From: Cryobacterium tagatosivorans
Lineage (GTDB): Bacteria > Actinomycetota > Actinomycetes > Actinomycetales > Microbacteriaceae
Assembly: GCF_004402215.1 (NCBI RefSeq)
Contig: NZ_SOEZ01000038.1
Span: 62,001 to 126,000 of the forward strand
Direction of reading: 5' to 3'
DNA length: 64,000 nt
The translations under genes and the position numbers were made by a program. Below are positions 19,012 to 28,160 of this stretch, piece by piece. Numbering within the stretch: position 1 is the stretch's first letter; every line of letters starts with the position of its first letter. The notes under the pieces are model-generated. The model was not told where the DNA came from and searched no databases. It saw nothing but the letters and a program-made list of their open reading frames with translations.

Positions 19012-20826
19012 TTACCAGTTGGCAGGGAGATCGGGTGCTGGAGTGCCCGACGGGACTGCCCGGTACTTCTTCAACGCCTGGCTCATGACCTTCTGGAAGA
19101 TCGGAGCGGAGGCGGCAGACGTATTCATTTTAACAGGATCCGCGAGGCTCACCGACACGACGAACTGCGGATCGTCCGCCGGGGCGAAGCCGGAGACCGA
19201 AACCAGGTAGCCCCTGGAGTACCCGCCCTTGCCATTGGGCATCTGGGCCGTGCCGGTTTTCGCGGCCACTCGGTAGCCGGGAATCTCCCATTTGGAAGCC
19301 ACCCAACTATTGGCGTAAACCATCTCCAGGACGTCCGACGTGGCGTGGGCGGCCTCGGCGGAGATGACCCGGCTCCCGCTCGCGTCGGCCTTGTCCAGCA
19401 CGCTGCCGTCGGCCTGGCGGCATCCCTCGACCAGCGTCACGGGCATCCGGACGCCGTCGTTGGCGATGGTCTGGTAGATGCTCGAGACCTGCAGCGCCGT
19501 CGTGGTGAGGCCCTGGCCGAACATTGTCGCGTACGCGGTCTGGGGGTCCCATTTCTCGTACGGGTGCAGGATGCCCGAATCTTCCCGGGGGAAACCGGTT
19601 TCCGTCGGGGTGCCGACTCCGAATTTCTTCATGTAGTCGTAGCGCTGCTGGTCGCTCAGGAGCTCCCCGAACTTCGACATCCCGGTGTTCGAGGACTCGA
19701 TCATCACCCCGGTCAGGGTGAGCTTCTCGTCGTCGTGCCGGTGGCTGTCGTTGACGTTGGCGCCGTTGCCCGGCTTGTACCGGTAGGGCGCGATGATGTG
19801 CGTCTTGAGCGTGGCCTTGCCGGAGTCGAGCACGGATGCCGAGGTGAGCGTCTTGAACGTCGACCCGGGTTCGAACGAGTCGGTGAAGGCCCGCGAGCCG
19901 CGGTTCTTCGCCGCGGTGGCGCTCACGTTGTTCGGGTCGACGGTCGGGTAGTCGGCCACGGCGAGGAGCTTGCCGGTCTTGACCTCCTGGACGACGACGG
20001 TGCCCCAGGCCGCGCCGGTCGCCTGGGCCTGCTCGGCCAGCGCCTGCTGCACGAACCACTGCAGGTCGCGGTTGATGGTCGTGACGACATCGCCGCCGTC
20101 GACGACCTGTTTCGCGGTGACGGTGCTGCCGGGAATGCGGACCCCGTCCGCGCCCTTCTCGTAGGTTTCCACGCCGTTGGTGCTGGCGAGGCAGGAGTCC
20201 TGGCCGACCTCGAGGCCGGCCTGCGGTTCCCCGTCCGCCGACACGAAGCCGACGAGGTTCCCGGCGACGGCGCCGTTCGGGTAGACCCGGCTGGGGTTGG
20301 TCCTCGGGTAGATCCAGGGGATGCTGAGCTCCTTGATGGCGCGCAGGGAGTCGACATTGACCTTCTTGGCCACGTAGGCGAAGTCGGAGTTCTTGTTCGC
20401 GGCGAGGGAGTCGGTGATGATCCCGAGGATCTCGTCGCCGGTCTGTCCGGTGATCGCCCCGATTTCCGCCGCGGCCTGGGCCACGGTGACGGTGACCGGT
20501 CCGGCGTCGGTCGTGCGGGTGAACTCCCCCGCGTTCCGCGGGGAGATCGTGATGTCGTAGCGCATGACGGTGCCGGCGAGCACGTCTCCGTCGGAGGAGA
20601 GGATGTCGCCGCGCGAGCCGTAGACGGTCTGTTCGACGGAGCGGTTGCCGAGCGAGTCGGCGCTGAGGGTGTCCGCCCGGACGACCTGGATGTCGATGAG
20701 GCGGACCACGAAGACGCCGACGATCGCGAAGAGCAGGACGACGGTGACGGCCAGGCGACGCCGGTCGGACCTGGCCGAATTGCTGGACTTGCCTGGGCGA
20801 GCCCCGGGGTTCAACGGCACCGTCAC
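19012..20826 (-). CDS. ftsI: Class b penicillin-binding protein FtsI/PbpB
   Basis: Septal DD-transpeptidase, partner of FtsW. The protein has 604 residues. A basic N-terminus precedes a transmembrane helix (about 25-47), a pedestal domain with YGSRGDILSSDG, and the transpeptidase domain. Active-site motifs are S322-T-F-K (EPGSTFKTL), S378-S-N380 and K523-T-G. No C-terminal PASTA domain follows, unlike many Firmicutes homologues. The start is GTG. It lies 4 bases from murE and 24 bases after ftsL. Confidence 0.95.
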   Translation of the reverse strand: MTVPLNPGARPGKSSNSARSDRRRLAVTVVLLFAIVGVFVVRLIDIQVVRADTLSADSLGNRSVEQTVYGSRGDILSSDGDVLAGTVMRYDITISPRNAGEFTRTTDAGPVTVTVAQAAAEIGAITGQTGDEILGIITDSLAANKNSDFAYVAKKVNVDSLRAIKELSIPWIYPRTNPSRVYPNGAVAGNLVGFVSADGEPQAGLEVGQDSCLASTNGVETYEKGADGVRIPGSTVTAKQVVDGGDVVTTINRDLQWFVQQALAEQAQATGAAWGTVVVQEVKTGKLLAVADYPTVDPNNVSATAAKNRGSRAFTDSFEPGSTFKTLTSASVLDSGKATLKTHIIAPYRYKPGNGANVNDSHRHDDEKLTLTGVMIESSNTGMSKFGELLSDQQRYDYMKKFGVGTPTETGFPREDSGILHPYEKWDPQTAYATMFGQGLTTTALQVSSIYQTIANDGVRMPVTLVEGCRQADGSVLDKADASGSRVISAEAAHATSDVLEMVYANSWVASKWEIPGYRVAAKTGTAQMPNGKGGYSRGYLVSVSGFAPADDPQFVVSVSLADPVKMNTSAASAPIFQKVMSQALKKYRAVPSGTPAPDLPANW

Positions 20827-20850
20827 ATCCTCACTGCGGCCGGGGCCGCG

Positions 20851-21486
20851 TTAGCGCGTTGAAGGGGAAGGAAGCCCGCTGGCCGGAGCCGCCGGGGCGG
20901 CCGGGGCGTGAGCGGCTCGCGCTGCGGCGGAGCGTCCGTGCCCCGTGGCGCTGGTGGTGCCGATTCCGGTGCCCTGCGCTCCGGCCGGAACAAGGTCCGT
21001 GACCAGCGGGATGCCGGAGAGGAGCGCGTTCGGCACGAGTCCGGCCGCGCCGCTGCCGGCGTTGGCCGGTGTGCCGGCGGCCGAGACCGGGGCGCCGAGC
21101 ACGGCGCCGTCGGACAGGCGGAGGTAGGCGGGGGTGGAGTTGCTGACCATGCCGAGCGCCGCCGCGTTGGCGGCCAGGTTCTGTGGCGATGACACCTTGA
21201 CGAGGTCCTCGCTGAGGCTTTCCGTGGTGCGTCCGAGTTCGACCTGGCTGGACTGGAGGGTGGAGATCTCGTAGGCGCCCTGGGAGATTCCGACGCTGAG
21301 CAGCAGCTGGGCGATCACGATGACGGCCATGCCGGCGCCCGCGGTCAGGGCGTAGACGATCCGGGGGCGGGTCCGGCGCTCTGCGCGCGGGGCAACGGCC
21401 TCGATGTGGCGGCGTGCCGCCGGGAGGGCCTGGGCCCAGATCCCCTGGCCGCTCGGCTCGAGCACGCGTGCGAGATTGTCGCTCAT
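20851..21486 (-). CDS. ftsL: FtsL-like septum formation protein
   Basis: Short bitopic divisome protein identified mainly by position between rsmH and ftsI, as for M. tuberculosis Rv2164c. The protein has 211 residues. A cytoplasmic leader (about 1-42) precedes a transmembrane helix (about 43-66), a short coiled-coil-like segment ([20 protein letters not shown]) and a Gly/Ala/Pro-rich extracytoplasmic tail (about 130-211), longer than in model FtsL proteins. It starts with ATG; the ATG overlaps the rsmH stop by 4 bases (ATGA). Confidence 0.82.
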   Translation of the reverse strand: MSDNLARVLEPSGQGIWAQALPAARRHIEAVAPRAERRTRPRIVYALTAGAGMAVIVIAQLLLSVGISQGAYEISTLQSSQVELGRTTESLSEDLVKVSSPQNLAANAAALGMVSNSTPAYLRLSDGAVLGAPVSAAGTPANAGSGAAGLVPNALLSGIPLVTDLVPAGAQGTGIGTTSATGHGRSAAARAAHAPAAPAAPASGLPSPSTR

Positions 21487-22475
21487 TCGACCCTCCTCAG
21501 TCGTTCGGCGGCGCGGAGCCGCACGGATGTTGCGCGCGGGTTCAGCGCCTTTTCTTCGTCAGAGGCTTGTTCGGAGCCGCGGATCAAAAGTGCGAAGACC
21601 GGCTTGTGTTCGGGGAGTTCGACCGGCAGCCCGGCCGGGGCGCTCGAGCTGGACGCCTTGGCGAACACCTTCTTCACGATCCGGTCCTCGAGCGACTGGT
21701 AGGCCATGACGACGATGCGTCCGCCGACGGTGATCGCTTCGAGCGCGGCCGGGATGGCGCGTTCGAGGACGGCCAGTTCCTGGTTGACCTCGATGCGGAG
21801 TGCCTGGAAGACCCGCTTGGCGGGGTGCCCCATCCGCTGGACGGCCACCGGGGTCACCGCGGTGATCACGTCGACCAGCTGACCCGAGCGCACGAACGGG
21901 GTCTTCTCGCGGGCCTCGACGATGGCCTTCGCGTACCGGGCGGCGAGTTTTTCTTCGCCGTACTCCTGGAAGATGCGTCGCAGCTCCGCCTCGCTGTACT
22001 CGGCGATGATGCGCTCGGCGGTGAGGTCGGAGGTGCTGTCCATGCGCATGTCGAGCGGCGCATCCTTCGAGTAGGAGAAGCCGCGCTCGACCCGGTCGAT
22101 CTGGAGCGAGGAGACGCCGAGGTCGAACAGGACCCCGTCCACCTCGTCGATTCCGAGGCCTTCGAGCGCGTCACGGATGCCGTCGTAGACGGTGTGCACC
22201 AGGTGAACTCGCCCGTGGAACGGCTTCAGCCGCTCTTCGGCGATCGCGAGGGCCTCGAGGTCGCGGTCGAGCCCGACGAGGACCAGCCCGGGGAAACGCT
22301 GCAGCAGCGCTTCGGCGTGGCCGCCCATGCCGAGGGTGGCGTCGACGAGCACGGCGCCGGGCTTCTGCAGGGCGGGTGCGAGCAGCTCGATGCAGCGCTC
22401 GAGCAGGACTGGGGTGTGGATGTCGTTGATGGCCATAGTTCTTGCCGGGTCCGGTTCCTGGTTCCTGATCCCCAT
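21483..22475 (-). CDS. rsmH: 16S rRNA (cytosine1402-N4)-methyltransferase
   Basis: SAM-dependent methyltransferase acting on C1402 of 16S rRNA. The protein has 330 residues. [13 protein letters not shown] is followed by the SAM loop [43 protein letters not shown] and a C-terminal [12 protein letters not shown] 22475 has a good AGGAAAG ribosome site and is preferred. ATG 22436 ([10 protein letters not shown]...) would also give a normal protein but lacks a clear ribosome site. It is the second gene of the mra/dcw transcript. Confidence 0.94.
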   Translation of the reverse strand: MGIRNQEPDPARTMAINDIHTPVLLERCIELLAPALQKPGAVLVDATLGMGGHAEALLQRFPGLVLVGLDRDLEALAIAEERLKPFHGRVHLVHTVYDGIRDALEGLGIDEVDGVLFDLGVSSLQIDRVERGFSYSKDAPLDMRMDSTSDLTAERIIAEYSEAELRRIFQEYGEEKLAARYAKAIVEAREKTPFVRSGQLVDVITAVTPVAVQRMGHPAKRVFQALRIEVNQELAVLERAIPAALEAITVGGRIVVMAYQSLEDRIVKKVFAKASSSSAPAGLPVELPEHKPVFALLIRGSEQASDEEKALNPRATSVRLRAAERLRRVE

Positions 22476-22539
22476 CCATTCTTTCCTGCCACCGGGGAAG
22501 TGTGTCAGGCATGAACGGCTGGGAGTCAGGCGCCAGGGA

Positions 22540-22971
22540 CTAGAAGAGTCCCGGAATCACCTCCTCCGTTGTGTTGGCGAATGAGGTCTCTTGTTCGGCG
22601 AGGTAGGTCTCCCAGGCTTCGCTGTCCCAAATCTCGACTCGGCTGCCGGCGCCGATGACGGTGAGCTCGCGGTCGAGGCCCGCGTAGGCGCGGAGGTTTG
22701 CGGGGATGGTCACCCGGTTCTGCTTGTCCGGCGTCTCGGCGCTGGCGCCGGAGAGGAAGACGCGCAGGAAGTCGCGGCCCTGCTTGCTCGTGATGGGCGC
22801 CTGGCGGATCTTCTCGTGCAGCTCCTCGAATTCGCGCGAGCTGAACACGTAGAGGCAGTTCTCCTGGCCGCGCGTCATGACGATGCCGGTGGAGAGCTCG
22901 TCCCGGAACTTCGCCGGCAGGATGATGCGTCCTTTGTCGTCGAGCTTGGGGGCATAGGTTCCGAGAAACAT
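22540..22971 (-). CDS. mraZ: MraZ transcriptional regulator
   Basis: SpoVT/AbrB-fold regulator that binds repeated boxes in its own promoter and controls the mra/dcw operon. The protein has 143 residues and two MraZ repeats: [19 protein letters not shown] (1-19) and [15 protein letters not shown] (about 80-94). ATG 22971 follows AAAGGGGG; the frame is open further upstream, but that part has no ribosome site. Three operator-like GTGG boxes lie 40-65 bases upstream, consistent with autoregulation. Confidence 0.95.
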   Translation of the reverse strand: MFLGTYAPKLDDKGRIILPAKFRDELSTGIVMTRGQENCLYVFSSREFEELHEKIRQAPITSKQGRDFLRVFLSGASAETPDKQNRVTIPANLRAYAGLDRELTVIGAGSRVEIWDSEAWETYLAEQETSFANTTEEVIPGLF

Positions 22972-23003
22972 GCATCCCCCCTTTCTCGACCGGCCGTGTT
23001 CCG

Positions 23004-23036
23004 AGTATGGCTCCACTTTACTCCACTATCCACCAC
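23004..23036 (-). promoter_or_regulatory. mra operon promoter with three MraZ boxes
   Basis: On the minus strand GTGGTG (23036-23031), GTGGAG (23026-23021) and GTGGAG (23016-23011) repeat with exact 10-base spacing, the arrangement known for MraZ operators. A candidate promoter overlaps them: -35 TGGATA (23032-23027), 17-base spacer, -10 CATACT (23009-23004). That predicts a short leader of about 25 bases before the mraZ ATG at 22971. The boxes are seen directly; the promoter elements are an inference. Confidence 0.75.
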
Positions 23037-23145
23037 TGAACAGCAAATTGGCACGTTTTTTGGAGCAATTGTCCCCAAAAGCCCCCCAGTCCACGGGGCA
23101 CCAGGCGGTGGAGGGAAAATTCACGCCTGACCTGCTTTCGGGCGC

Positions 23146-23175
23146 AAAAAAGGGGCCGATCCGAAGATCGGCCCC
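23146..23175 (-). terminator. Rho-independent terminator of the DUF3040 gene
   Basis: A perfect 10-bp stem (GGGGCCGATC, 23166-23175 paired with 23152-23161) closes on a TTCG tetraloop when read on the minus strand. The descending arm is followed directly by six T residues (23151-23146). It faces the direction of the DUF3040 gene and ends that transcript before the mra promoter at 23036. Confidence 0.9.
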
Positions 23176-23210
23176 GAAGATGGGCGGTGCGAAGGTCGCT
23201 GTCAGGCGAA

Positions 23211-23260
23211 TGGAGGCCGAATGGAGGGCCCGTGGAGGGCGGTGGTGGAGGGCGGAGGGT
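23211..23260. repeat. TGGAGG repeats with about 11-bp period
   Basis: In the 355-base non-coding stretch between mraZ and the DUF3040 gene, the plus strand reads TGGAGG at 23211, 23222, 23233 and 23246 (spacings 11, 11 and 13), followed by GGAGG at 23254. The tract lies in the predicted 3' untranslated part of the DUF3040 transcript. The rest of the gap (22972-23326) holds the mra promoter, the terminator and a small hairpin at 23306-23328 (8-bp GATTCGGC stem) that overlaps the DUF3040 stop codon. No coding frame is convincing here. Confidence 0.6.
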
Positions 23261-23326
23261 GCGGCTGACGGAGCCTACGCCGGCTCGCGCCGGTTCAACT
23301 CAGGTGATTCGGCTGAATCGGCCGAA

Positions 23327-23725
23327 TCAGCGCTGCCCGTCCTGGCGGCGGTCCCAGCGGTCGTTCAGGCGGTCCATGAATCCCTTGTTGGCCCCGGTGC
23401 GCTGGCCGGGACCCGGGCGGCCGGCGGTTGCGCCGCGGGAGCCGCCGCCGGAACCACCCCTGACGTTGCCCCCGGGCGTGATGGCGATCAGGACTCCGGC
23501 GAACATGATGATGAATCCGAGCACCCCGAGCCACAGCTGCTGCAGGGCGACGCCCGCGATGAGGGCGGCAATGCCCGCGACGGCGAGGAGGACACCGAGA
23601 ACGACAGACCGATAATTGGGTCGAAGCCGCGTCACACCGACCGTCGACACGAAGTCAACGTCGTTGTGATAAAGGCTGCGCTCCATCTCCTCGAGGAGTC
23701 GCTGCTCTTGCTCAGAAAGCGGCAT
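23327..23725 (-). CDS. DUF3040 small membrane protein
   Basis: A 132-residue protein of the actinobacterial DUF3040 family. The N-terminal signature MPLSEQEQRLLEEMERSLY is followed by RLRPNYRSVVLG, two adjacent membrane helices (about 41-85), and a Gly/Arg-rich cytoplasmic tail. ATG 23725 is chosen because GGAGGGG lies 6 bases upstream; the in-frame TTG 23740 overlaps that ribosome site. The position next to mraZ matches Rv2169c in M. tuberculosis. The function is unknown. Confidence 0.88.
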   Translation of the reverse strand: MPLSEQEQRLLEEMERSLYHNDVDFVSTVGVTRLRPNYRSVVLGVLLAVAGIAALIAGVALQQLWLGVLGFIIMFAGVLIAITPGGNVRGGSGGGSRGATAGRPGPGQRTGANKGFMDRLNDRWDRRQDGQR

Positions 23726-23801
23726 CTCATTCCCCTCCAATTTCGGGATCGAGCGGGTTAGACCCTAATTCTAGTCCCGCCGGGATGGCTAGGCTAGGCA
23801 C

Positions 23802-24887
23802 GTGGCTGATAGCACTCGTCTTGTCGAACAGGTTCATGTCCGCATCGACGAATTTCTCAATACGCGTGTTCCAATTGTGGCCGCGATAAGCCCCGACCTC
23901 ACTCCCCTGGTGGACTTCTCACGGCAGTTTCTCAGCGGTGGCAAGCGATTCAGGGCGCTGTTCTGCTACTCGGGATGGCAGAGCGCAGGAACGGCGGCGG
24001 CCGACAGCTCCCCCATCGTTTCCGCGGCCGCCGCGCTCGAGATCTTCCATGCCGCGGCGCTGGTCCACGACGACATCATCGACAATTCGGACACCCGCCG
24101 GGGCGCGGCATCCGCACACAAGCTGTTCGAGGGCATGCACGCCGAGAGTTCCTGGGCCGGCAGCGCGAGCGACTTCGGTCGAGCCGCCGGGATCCTGCTC
24201 GGCGACCTGCTGCTCGGCTGGAGCGACGAACTCCTGGACGAGGGGCTCGCCGCCGCCCCCGACGGGGAGGCCGCCCGCCTCGCCCGGACCGAGTTCAACC
24301 GGATGCGCACCGAGGTCACGGCCGGCCAGTATCTCGACATCCTGGAGGAGCGCGCCTGGCTGACCCAGCCGGAGGACGAACTCCTGGACCGGGCACTGCG
24401 GGTGATCGTCTTCAAGTCCGCGAAGTACAGCGTGCAGGCGCCGCTCGTGATCGGGGCGGCGCTCGCGGGGGCGAGCCCGGCCCAGCTCGACGCGCTTCGC
24501 GCGTTCGGCCTGCCGCTCGGCATCGCGTTCCAGTTGCGGGACGACCTGCTGGGCGTCTTCGGCGACGCCGCGGTCACCGGCAAGCCCAGCGGCGACGACC
24601 TGCGCGAGGGCAAGCGCACGGTTCTGGTCGCGCTCGCGCGCCAGGGCATCGCTGACGGGCCGCGCCGCACCCTGGACGACCAGCTCGGCGACCCCACCCT
24701 CGATGAGTCGCGGATCGTCGTCCTGCAGGGCGTCATCCGGGACAGCGGGGCGGTCGACCGGGTCGAGGCAATGATCGAGGCCAACGTGGCGGAGGCCCTG
24801 CGGGCGCTCGAGGGCTCGCCGATCGGCGAGGACGCCCGGGAGCAGTTGCGGTCCCTCACCGAGCAGGTCACGCGCCGCGCGTTCTAG
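23802..24887 (+). CDS. Trans-prenyl diphosphate synthase (polyprenyl/GGPP synthetase family)
   Basis: Chain-elongating prenyltransferase that condenses IPP onto allylic diphosphates. The protein has 361 residues. The first Asp-rich motif is HDDIIDNSDTRRG and the second is QLRDDLLGVFGD; GGKRFRALF is also present. It starts with GTG. It occupies the position of idsA2 (Rv2173) of M. tuberculosis. A second, distinct paralogue (crtE, 50591-51637) serves the carotenoid operon, so this copy probably makes longer or general-purpose isoprenoid diphosphates. Chain length is not readable with confidence. Confidence 0.92.
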   Translation: MADSTRLVEQVHVRIDEFLNTRVPIVAAISPDLTPLVDFSRQFLSGGKRFRALFCYSGWQSAGTAAADSSPIVSAAAALEIFHAAALVHDDIIDNSDTRRGAASAHKLFEGMHAESSWAGSASDFGRAAGILLGDLLLGWSDELLDEGLAAAPDGEAARLARTEFNRMRTEVTAGQYLDILEERAWLTQPEDELLDRALRVIVFKSAKYSVQAPLVIGAALAGASPAQLDALRAFGLPLGIAFQLRDDLLGVFGDAAVTGKPSGDDLREGKRTVLVALARQGIADGPRRTLDDQLGDPTLDESRIVVLQGVIRDSGAVDRVEAMIEANVAEALRALEGSPIGEDAREQLRSLTEQVTRRAF

Positions 24888-24914
24888 CGGCGGAATCGAT
24901 CCGCAGCGGGACGT

Positions 24915-26303
24915 CTACAGCGGGACGGTGCGCGCCGCGCGCTCGACCGCGGCGAGGCACAGCTCGACATCGGCGGCATCCGTCGACCAGTTGCTCACCG
25001 AGATCCGCAGCACGTTCCGGTCGCGCCAGCGGGATCCGGACATCCAGGTGGTGCCGTCCGCGATCAAACGCTCCGTCACGCGGCGGGTCCGCTCGTCGTC
25101 GCCGAAGCTCACGCAGACCTGGGTGAAGACGACGTCGTTGAGCACCTCGGCGCCCGGTATCCGGGCCATCCCCTCCGCAAGCGCTCGGGCCCGCTGCGCG
25201 AGCCGCTCCACCAGCGCCACCGTGCCCGAGCGGCCGAGCGAGCGCAGCGCCGCCCAGACCGGGACCCCGCGGGCGCGGCGGGAGAGCTCAGGGACCCGCT
25301 CGAACGGATCCCCCGGGCCGTGCTCGTCCGCGACCAGGTAGGCGGTGCGGACACCGAAGACCGACCGCAGGACGGCCGGCCGGGAGACGATGGCCACGCC
25401 GCAGTCGTAGGGGACATTGAGGGTCTTGTGCGCGTCCGTCGCCCAGGAGTCCGCGGTCGGCAGGCCGGCGAGGTGCTCGTGATAGAGGGGGCTGGCCGCG
25501 GCCCAGAGCCCGAAAGCGCCGTCGACGTGCACCCAGGCGTCGTGCCGGTGGGCGATGGCGGTCGCCTCCCCGATCGGGTCGAAGGATCCGGAGTGCACGT
25601 TGCCGGCCTGCAGGCAGACGATGGCCGGGCCGGAGGAGCGGTCCATCGCCTCGGCCAGCGCATCCGCTCGGAGCCGGCCCTGCTCATCGACGGCGATTTC
25701 GACGGGCGCGCCGAGACCGAGGTAGCGGAGCGCGAGGTCGATGACCTCGTGCCGCTCGCGGCCGACGTAGACCGTGATGCGCGGCGCCCCGAACAGCCCC
25801 TGGGCGTCGAGGTCCCACCCGGCCCGGCGCAGGAGGTGCTGGCGGCCGGACGCGAGCCCGACGAAGTTCGACATGGTGGCTCCCGTGGTGAAGCCGACGT
25901 CCGCGTCCTGCGGCAGGCCCAGGATCTCGATGATCCAGGCGGCGGCGGTTTCCTCGAGGGCAGCGGTCGCCGGCGTCGCGAACCGCATCGCGGCGTTCTG
26001 GTCCCACGCGCTGACCAGCCAGTCGGCGGCCATCGCCGCCGGCAGGGTCCCGCCGATCACCCAGCCGAAGAAGCGGCCGGACGGCATGGCCATCAGCCCC
26101 GGTTCGGCGACTGCCGCGAGTTCGTCGATGACGTCGGCCGGGTCCAGGGGCTGGTCCTGCAGGGTCGCCGACAGCCGGGACACCAGCTCGTCGGCGTCGA
26201 CCAGGGGGCCGACCGGGCGCTCGGGCACCGAGGCGAGCCACTCCAGGGCGTGCGCGTGTGCTCTCTCCAGCGCCTCACCGTAGGCGTCCGCCTGAGCCGA
26301 CAT
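24915..26303 (-). CDS. PLP-dependent group II amino-acid decarboxylase-like protein
   Basis: The protein has 462 residues with the aromatic/glutamate decarboxylase fold. Seen: GFTTGATMSNFVGLASGRQ in the cofactor domain, VHVDGAFGLWAAAS with the aspartate that pairs the pyridine nitrogen, and SWATDAHKTLNVPYDCGV with the PLP lysine. FFGWVIGGTLPAAMAADWL near residue 78 is typical of this group. The substrate is unknown. It is convergent with the prenyltransferase (27-base gap) and sits where mycobacteria carry mptA. Confidence 0.87.
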   Translation of the reverse strand: MSAQADAYGEALERAHAHALEWLASVPERPVGPLVDADELVSRLSATLQDQPLDPADVIDELAAVAEPGLMAMPSGRFFGWVIGGTLPAAMAADWLVSAWDQNAAMRFATPATAALEETAAAWIIEILGLPQDADVGFTTGATMSNFVGLASGRQHLLRRAGWDLDAQGLFGAPRITVYVGRERHEVIDLALRYLGLGAPVEIAVDEQGRLRADALAEAMDRSSGPAIVCLQAGNVHSGSFDPIGEATAIAHRHDAWVHVDGAFGLWAAASPLYHEHLAGLPTADSWATDAHKTLNVPYDCGVAIVSRPAVLRSVFGVRTAYLVADEHGPGDPFERVPELSRRARGVPVWAALRSLGRSGTVALVERLAQRARALAEGMARIPGAEVLNDVVFTQVCVSFGDDERTRRVTERLIADGTTWMSGSRWRDRNVLRISVSNWSTDAADVELCLAAVERAARTVPL

Positions 26304-26357
26304 GCCGGAAGTGTACTGCCGCCCCGCCCCGCGGGGGAAGGCCGGGCGTCGAGCGGT

Positions 26358-26699
26358 CTAGGCGAGTGCCTGGGCGACCCGGCGCACCTCGGCCTTGCGG
26401 CCGGCCCGCAGCGCGACAATCGGTTCGACGCCGAGGCTGTCGTCCACGTCGAGCAGCCATTCCATGGCCTGCTCGTCGGTGAAGCCGTCGTCGGAGAGCA
26501 CGATCAGCGTGCCGCGGAGTTCGGCGAGGGGCGCGCCGTCCCTGATGAACAGCGCGGGAACCTGGATCGTCCCGTCGCGGCGCACCGCTAGAAGCTGCTT
26601 GTCGTCAATCAGCTGCCGCACGCGGCTCTGGCTCTGGCCGAGCAGGTTGACGAGGTCGGGAATGGTCAGCCACTGCTGCTCTGAAATCGAGTCGGTCAC
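26358..26699 (-). CDS. Rv2175c-family HTH DNA-binding protein
   Basis: A 113-residue protein with an N-terminal winged-helix segment WLTIPDLVNLLGQSQSRVRQ and the C-terminal Rv2175c-type domain ending VEPIVALRAGRKAEVRRVAQAL. GTG 26699 (VTDSISEQQ) is preferred. The M. tuberculosis homologue is a DNA-binding protein phosphorylated by PknL, encoded next door. Here a PASTA kinase gene lies 1.5 kb away, separated by a LysM protein gene, so the partnership may be kept. The phosphorylation is inference. Confidence 0.86.
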   Translation of the reverse strand: MTDSISEQQWLTIPDLVNLLGQSQSRVRQLIDDKQLLAVRRDGTIQVPALFIRDGAPLAELRGTLIVLSDDGFTDEQAMEWLLDVDDSLGVEPIVALRAGRKAEVRRVAQALA

Positions 26700-26851
26700 G
26701 GATCCAGACTGCCATGAAACACCGGGAGCGACAAACATCCGCGCCAACGAATTCCCACGAGTTCACTCAAGCCACACCCGTCACGGTGATTGACTCTGAT
26801 ACCTATCTATGCCAGCGTTGGGGGCATACGCAACACAGGAACGGGAGTGCC

Positions 26852-28132
26852 ATGTCGGCTGAGTCGGACAGTATCCCCGCAAGGGATGCCGAGCCGGGCG
26901 ACACGCCCCGCCGGCCCACCTTCCTGGAGGCCTGCCGTTCCCGCGGCCTCTTCGCGAGCATCCCGATCGTGATCATCAGCACCATCGCGATGACCCTGAA
27001 CCTCGCGTCGCCGGCGGATGCCGCGACGATCGTGAAGAAGCCTGTCAAGGTTAAGAGCACCCTCCCCGCCGTCGTCCCGGCGCCGACTCCGAGCGCCGCC
27101 GTGTCCCGCGCTCCGGCCAGGGCCGTGCCGACCCAGTACGTCGTGGTCGAGGGTGACACCATCAGCGGCATCGGCGGGCGGTTCGGACTGTCCACGGCAT
27201 CCGTGCTCGCGCTGAACGGCCTTGGCTGGTCGTCGATGATCTTCCCCGGCCAGAAGCTCACCCTGACCGTTCATGCGGCTCCCCCGGCCGCCGTCCCCGC
27301 CAGGAAGCCGGTCGCGGCGGAGATCACGCGCTACAAGGTGAAGAGCGGCGACACGATCAGTGGCATCGCGGCCGCGCACGGCCTGACGACCGCCGCGGTC
27401 CTCAGCGCGAACGGCCTGGGCCGGGCCAGCATCATCTTCCCCGGACAGGCGATCGTGCTGCCCAACGCCGCCCCCGCGGCGACCTCGACCGGTGCATCCG
27501 CCCCCGCTCCAGCCGCCGCCCCGGCGCCGGCGCCCGTCAAGGCCGCCGCTCCCGCGGCCGCACCCGGTCCCGCACCGTCCAGCTACACGATCGCCCGCGG
27601 CGACACGATCACGACGGTCGCCGCCACCGCCGGGCTGCCGGTGCAGGCCATCCTCGACGCCAACGGACTCGGCTGGTCCAGCATCATCTACCCCGGCCAG
27701 GTGCTGAAGATCCCCACCATCACCCGCCTGACCGCCGAGATGCGCGGGAACGCCCAGATCATCGTCGCCGTCGGCCGCAGGGCCGGAGTCAGCGACCGCG
27801 GCCTCGTGGTCGCGCTGGCCGCCGCGGCCCAGGAGTCCGGACTGCGCAACGTGCAGTACGGCGACCGCGACTCGCTCGGCCTGTTCCAGCAGCGGCCCAG
27901 CGCCGGCTGGGGATCGGCCGACCAGGTGCTCGATCCGGTGCGCGCCAGCCGCGCCTTCTTCGGCGGCGCGGACAACCCCAACCGCGGCGTGACCCGCGGG
28001 CTGCTCGACATCCGCGGCTGGGAGTCGCTGACGGTCACCCAGGCCGCCCAGGCCGTCCAGATCTCGGCCTACCCGAACCACTACGCCAAATGGGAAGCCT
28101 CCGCGCGCGTCTGGGTCGCCGAGCTCGACTGA
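26852..28132 (+). CDS. Secreted/anchored triple-LysM protein with transglycosylase-like domain
   Basis: The protein has 426 residues. A hydrophobic segment (about 34-57, ending ASPADAA) serves as signal or anchor. Three LysM domains (about 95-138, 160-203, 244-287), separated by Ala/Pro linkers, should bind peptidoglycan. The C-terminal domain (about 295-426) has AAAAQESGLRNVQYGDRDSL and GLFQQRPSAGWG, resembling lytic transglycosylase-like domains with Glu328 as candidate acid. ATG 26852 follows GGGAG at 5 bases. It shares direction with the PASTA kinase gene downstream. Activity is inferred. Confidence 0.88.
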   Translation: MSAESDSIPARDAEPGDTPRRPTFLEACRSRGLFASIPIVIISTIAMTLNLASPADAATIVKKPVKVKSTLPAVVPAPTPSAAVSRAPARAVPTQYVVVEGDTISGIGGRFGLSTASVLALNGLGWSSMIFPGQKLTLTVHAAPPAAVPARKPVAAEITRYKVKSGDTISGIAAAHGLTTAAVLSANGLGRASIIFPGQAIVLPNAAPAATSTGASAPAPAAAPAPAPVKAAAPAAAPGPAPSSYTIARGDTITTVAATAGLPVQAILDANGLGWSSIIYPGQVLKIPTITRLTAEMRGNAQIIVAVGRRAGVSDRGLVVALAAAAQESGLRNVQYGDRDSLGLFQQRPSAGWGSADQVLDPVRASRAFFGGADNPNRGVTRGLLDIRGWESLTVTQAAQAVQISAYPNHYAKWEASARVWVAELD

Positions 28133-28160
28133 CCCGTCTTCGCGGGCTCGCTTGCCCCCC

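Noticed and set aside
23211..23260. TGGAGG repeats as a CRISPR-like array
   Set aside because: Units are six bases with 5-7 base intervals; there is no repeat-spacer pattern and no cas genes.
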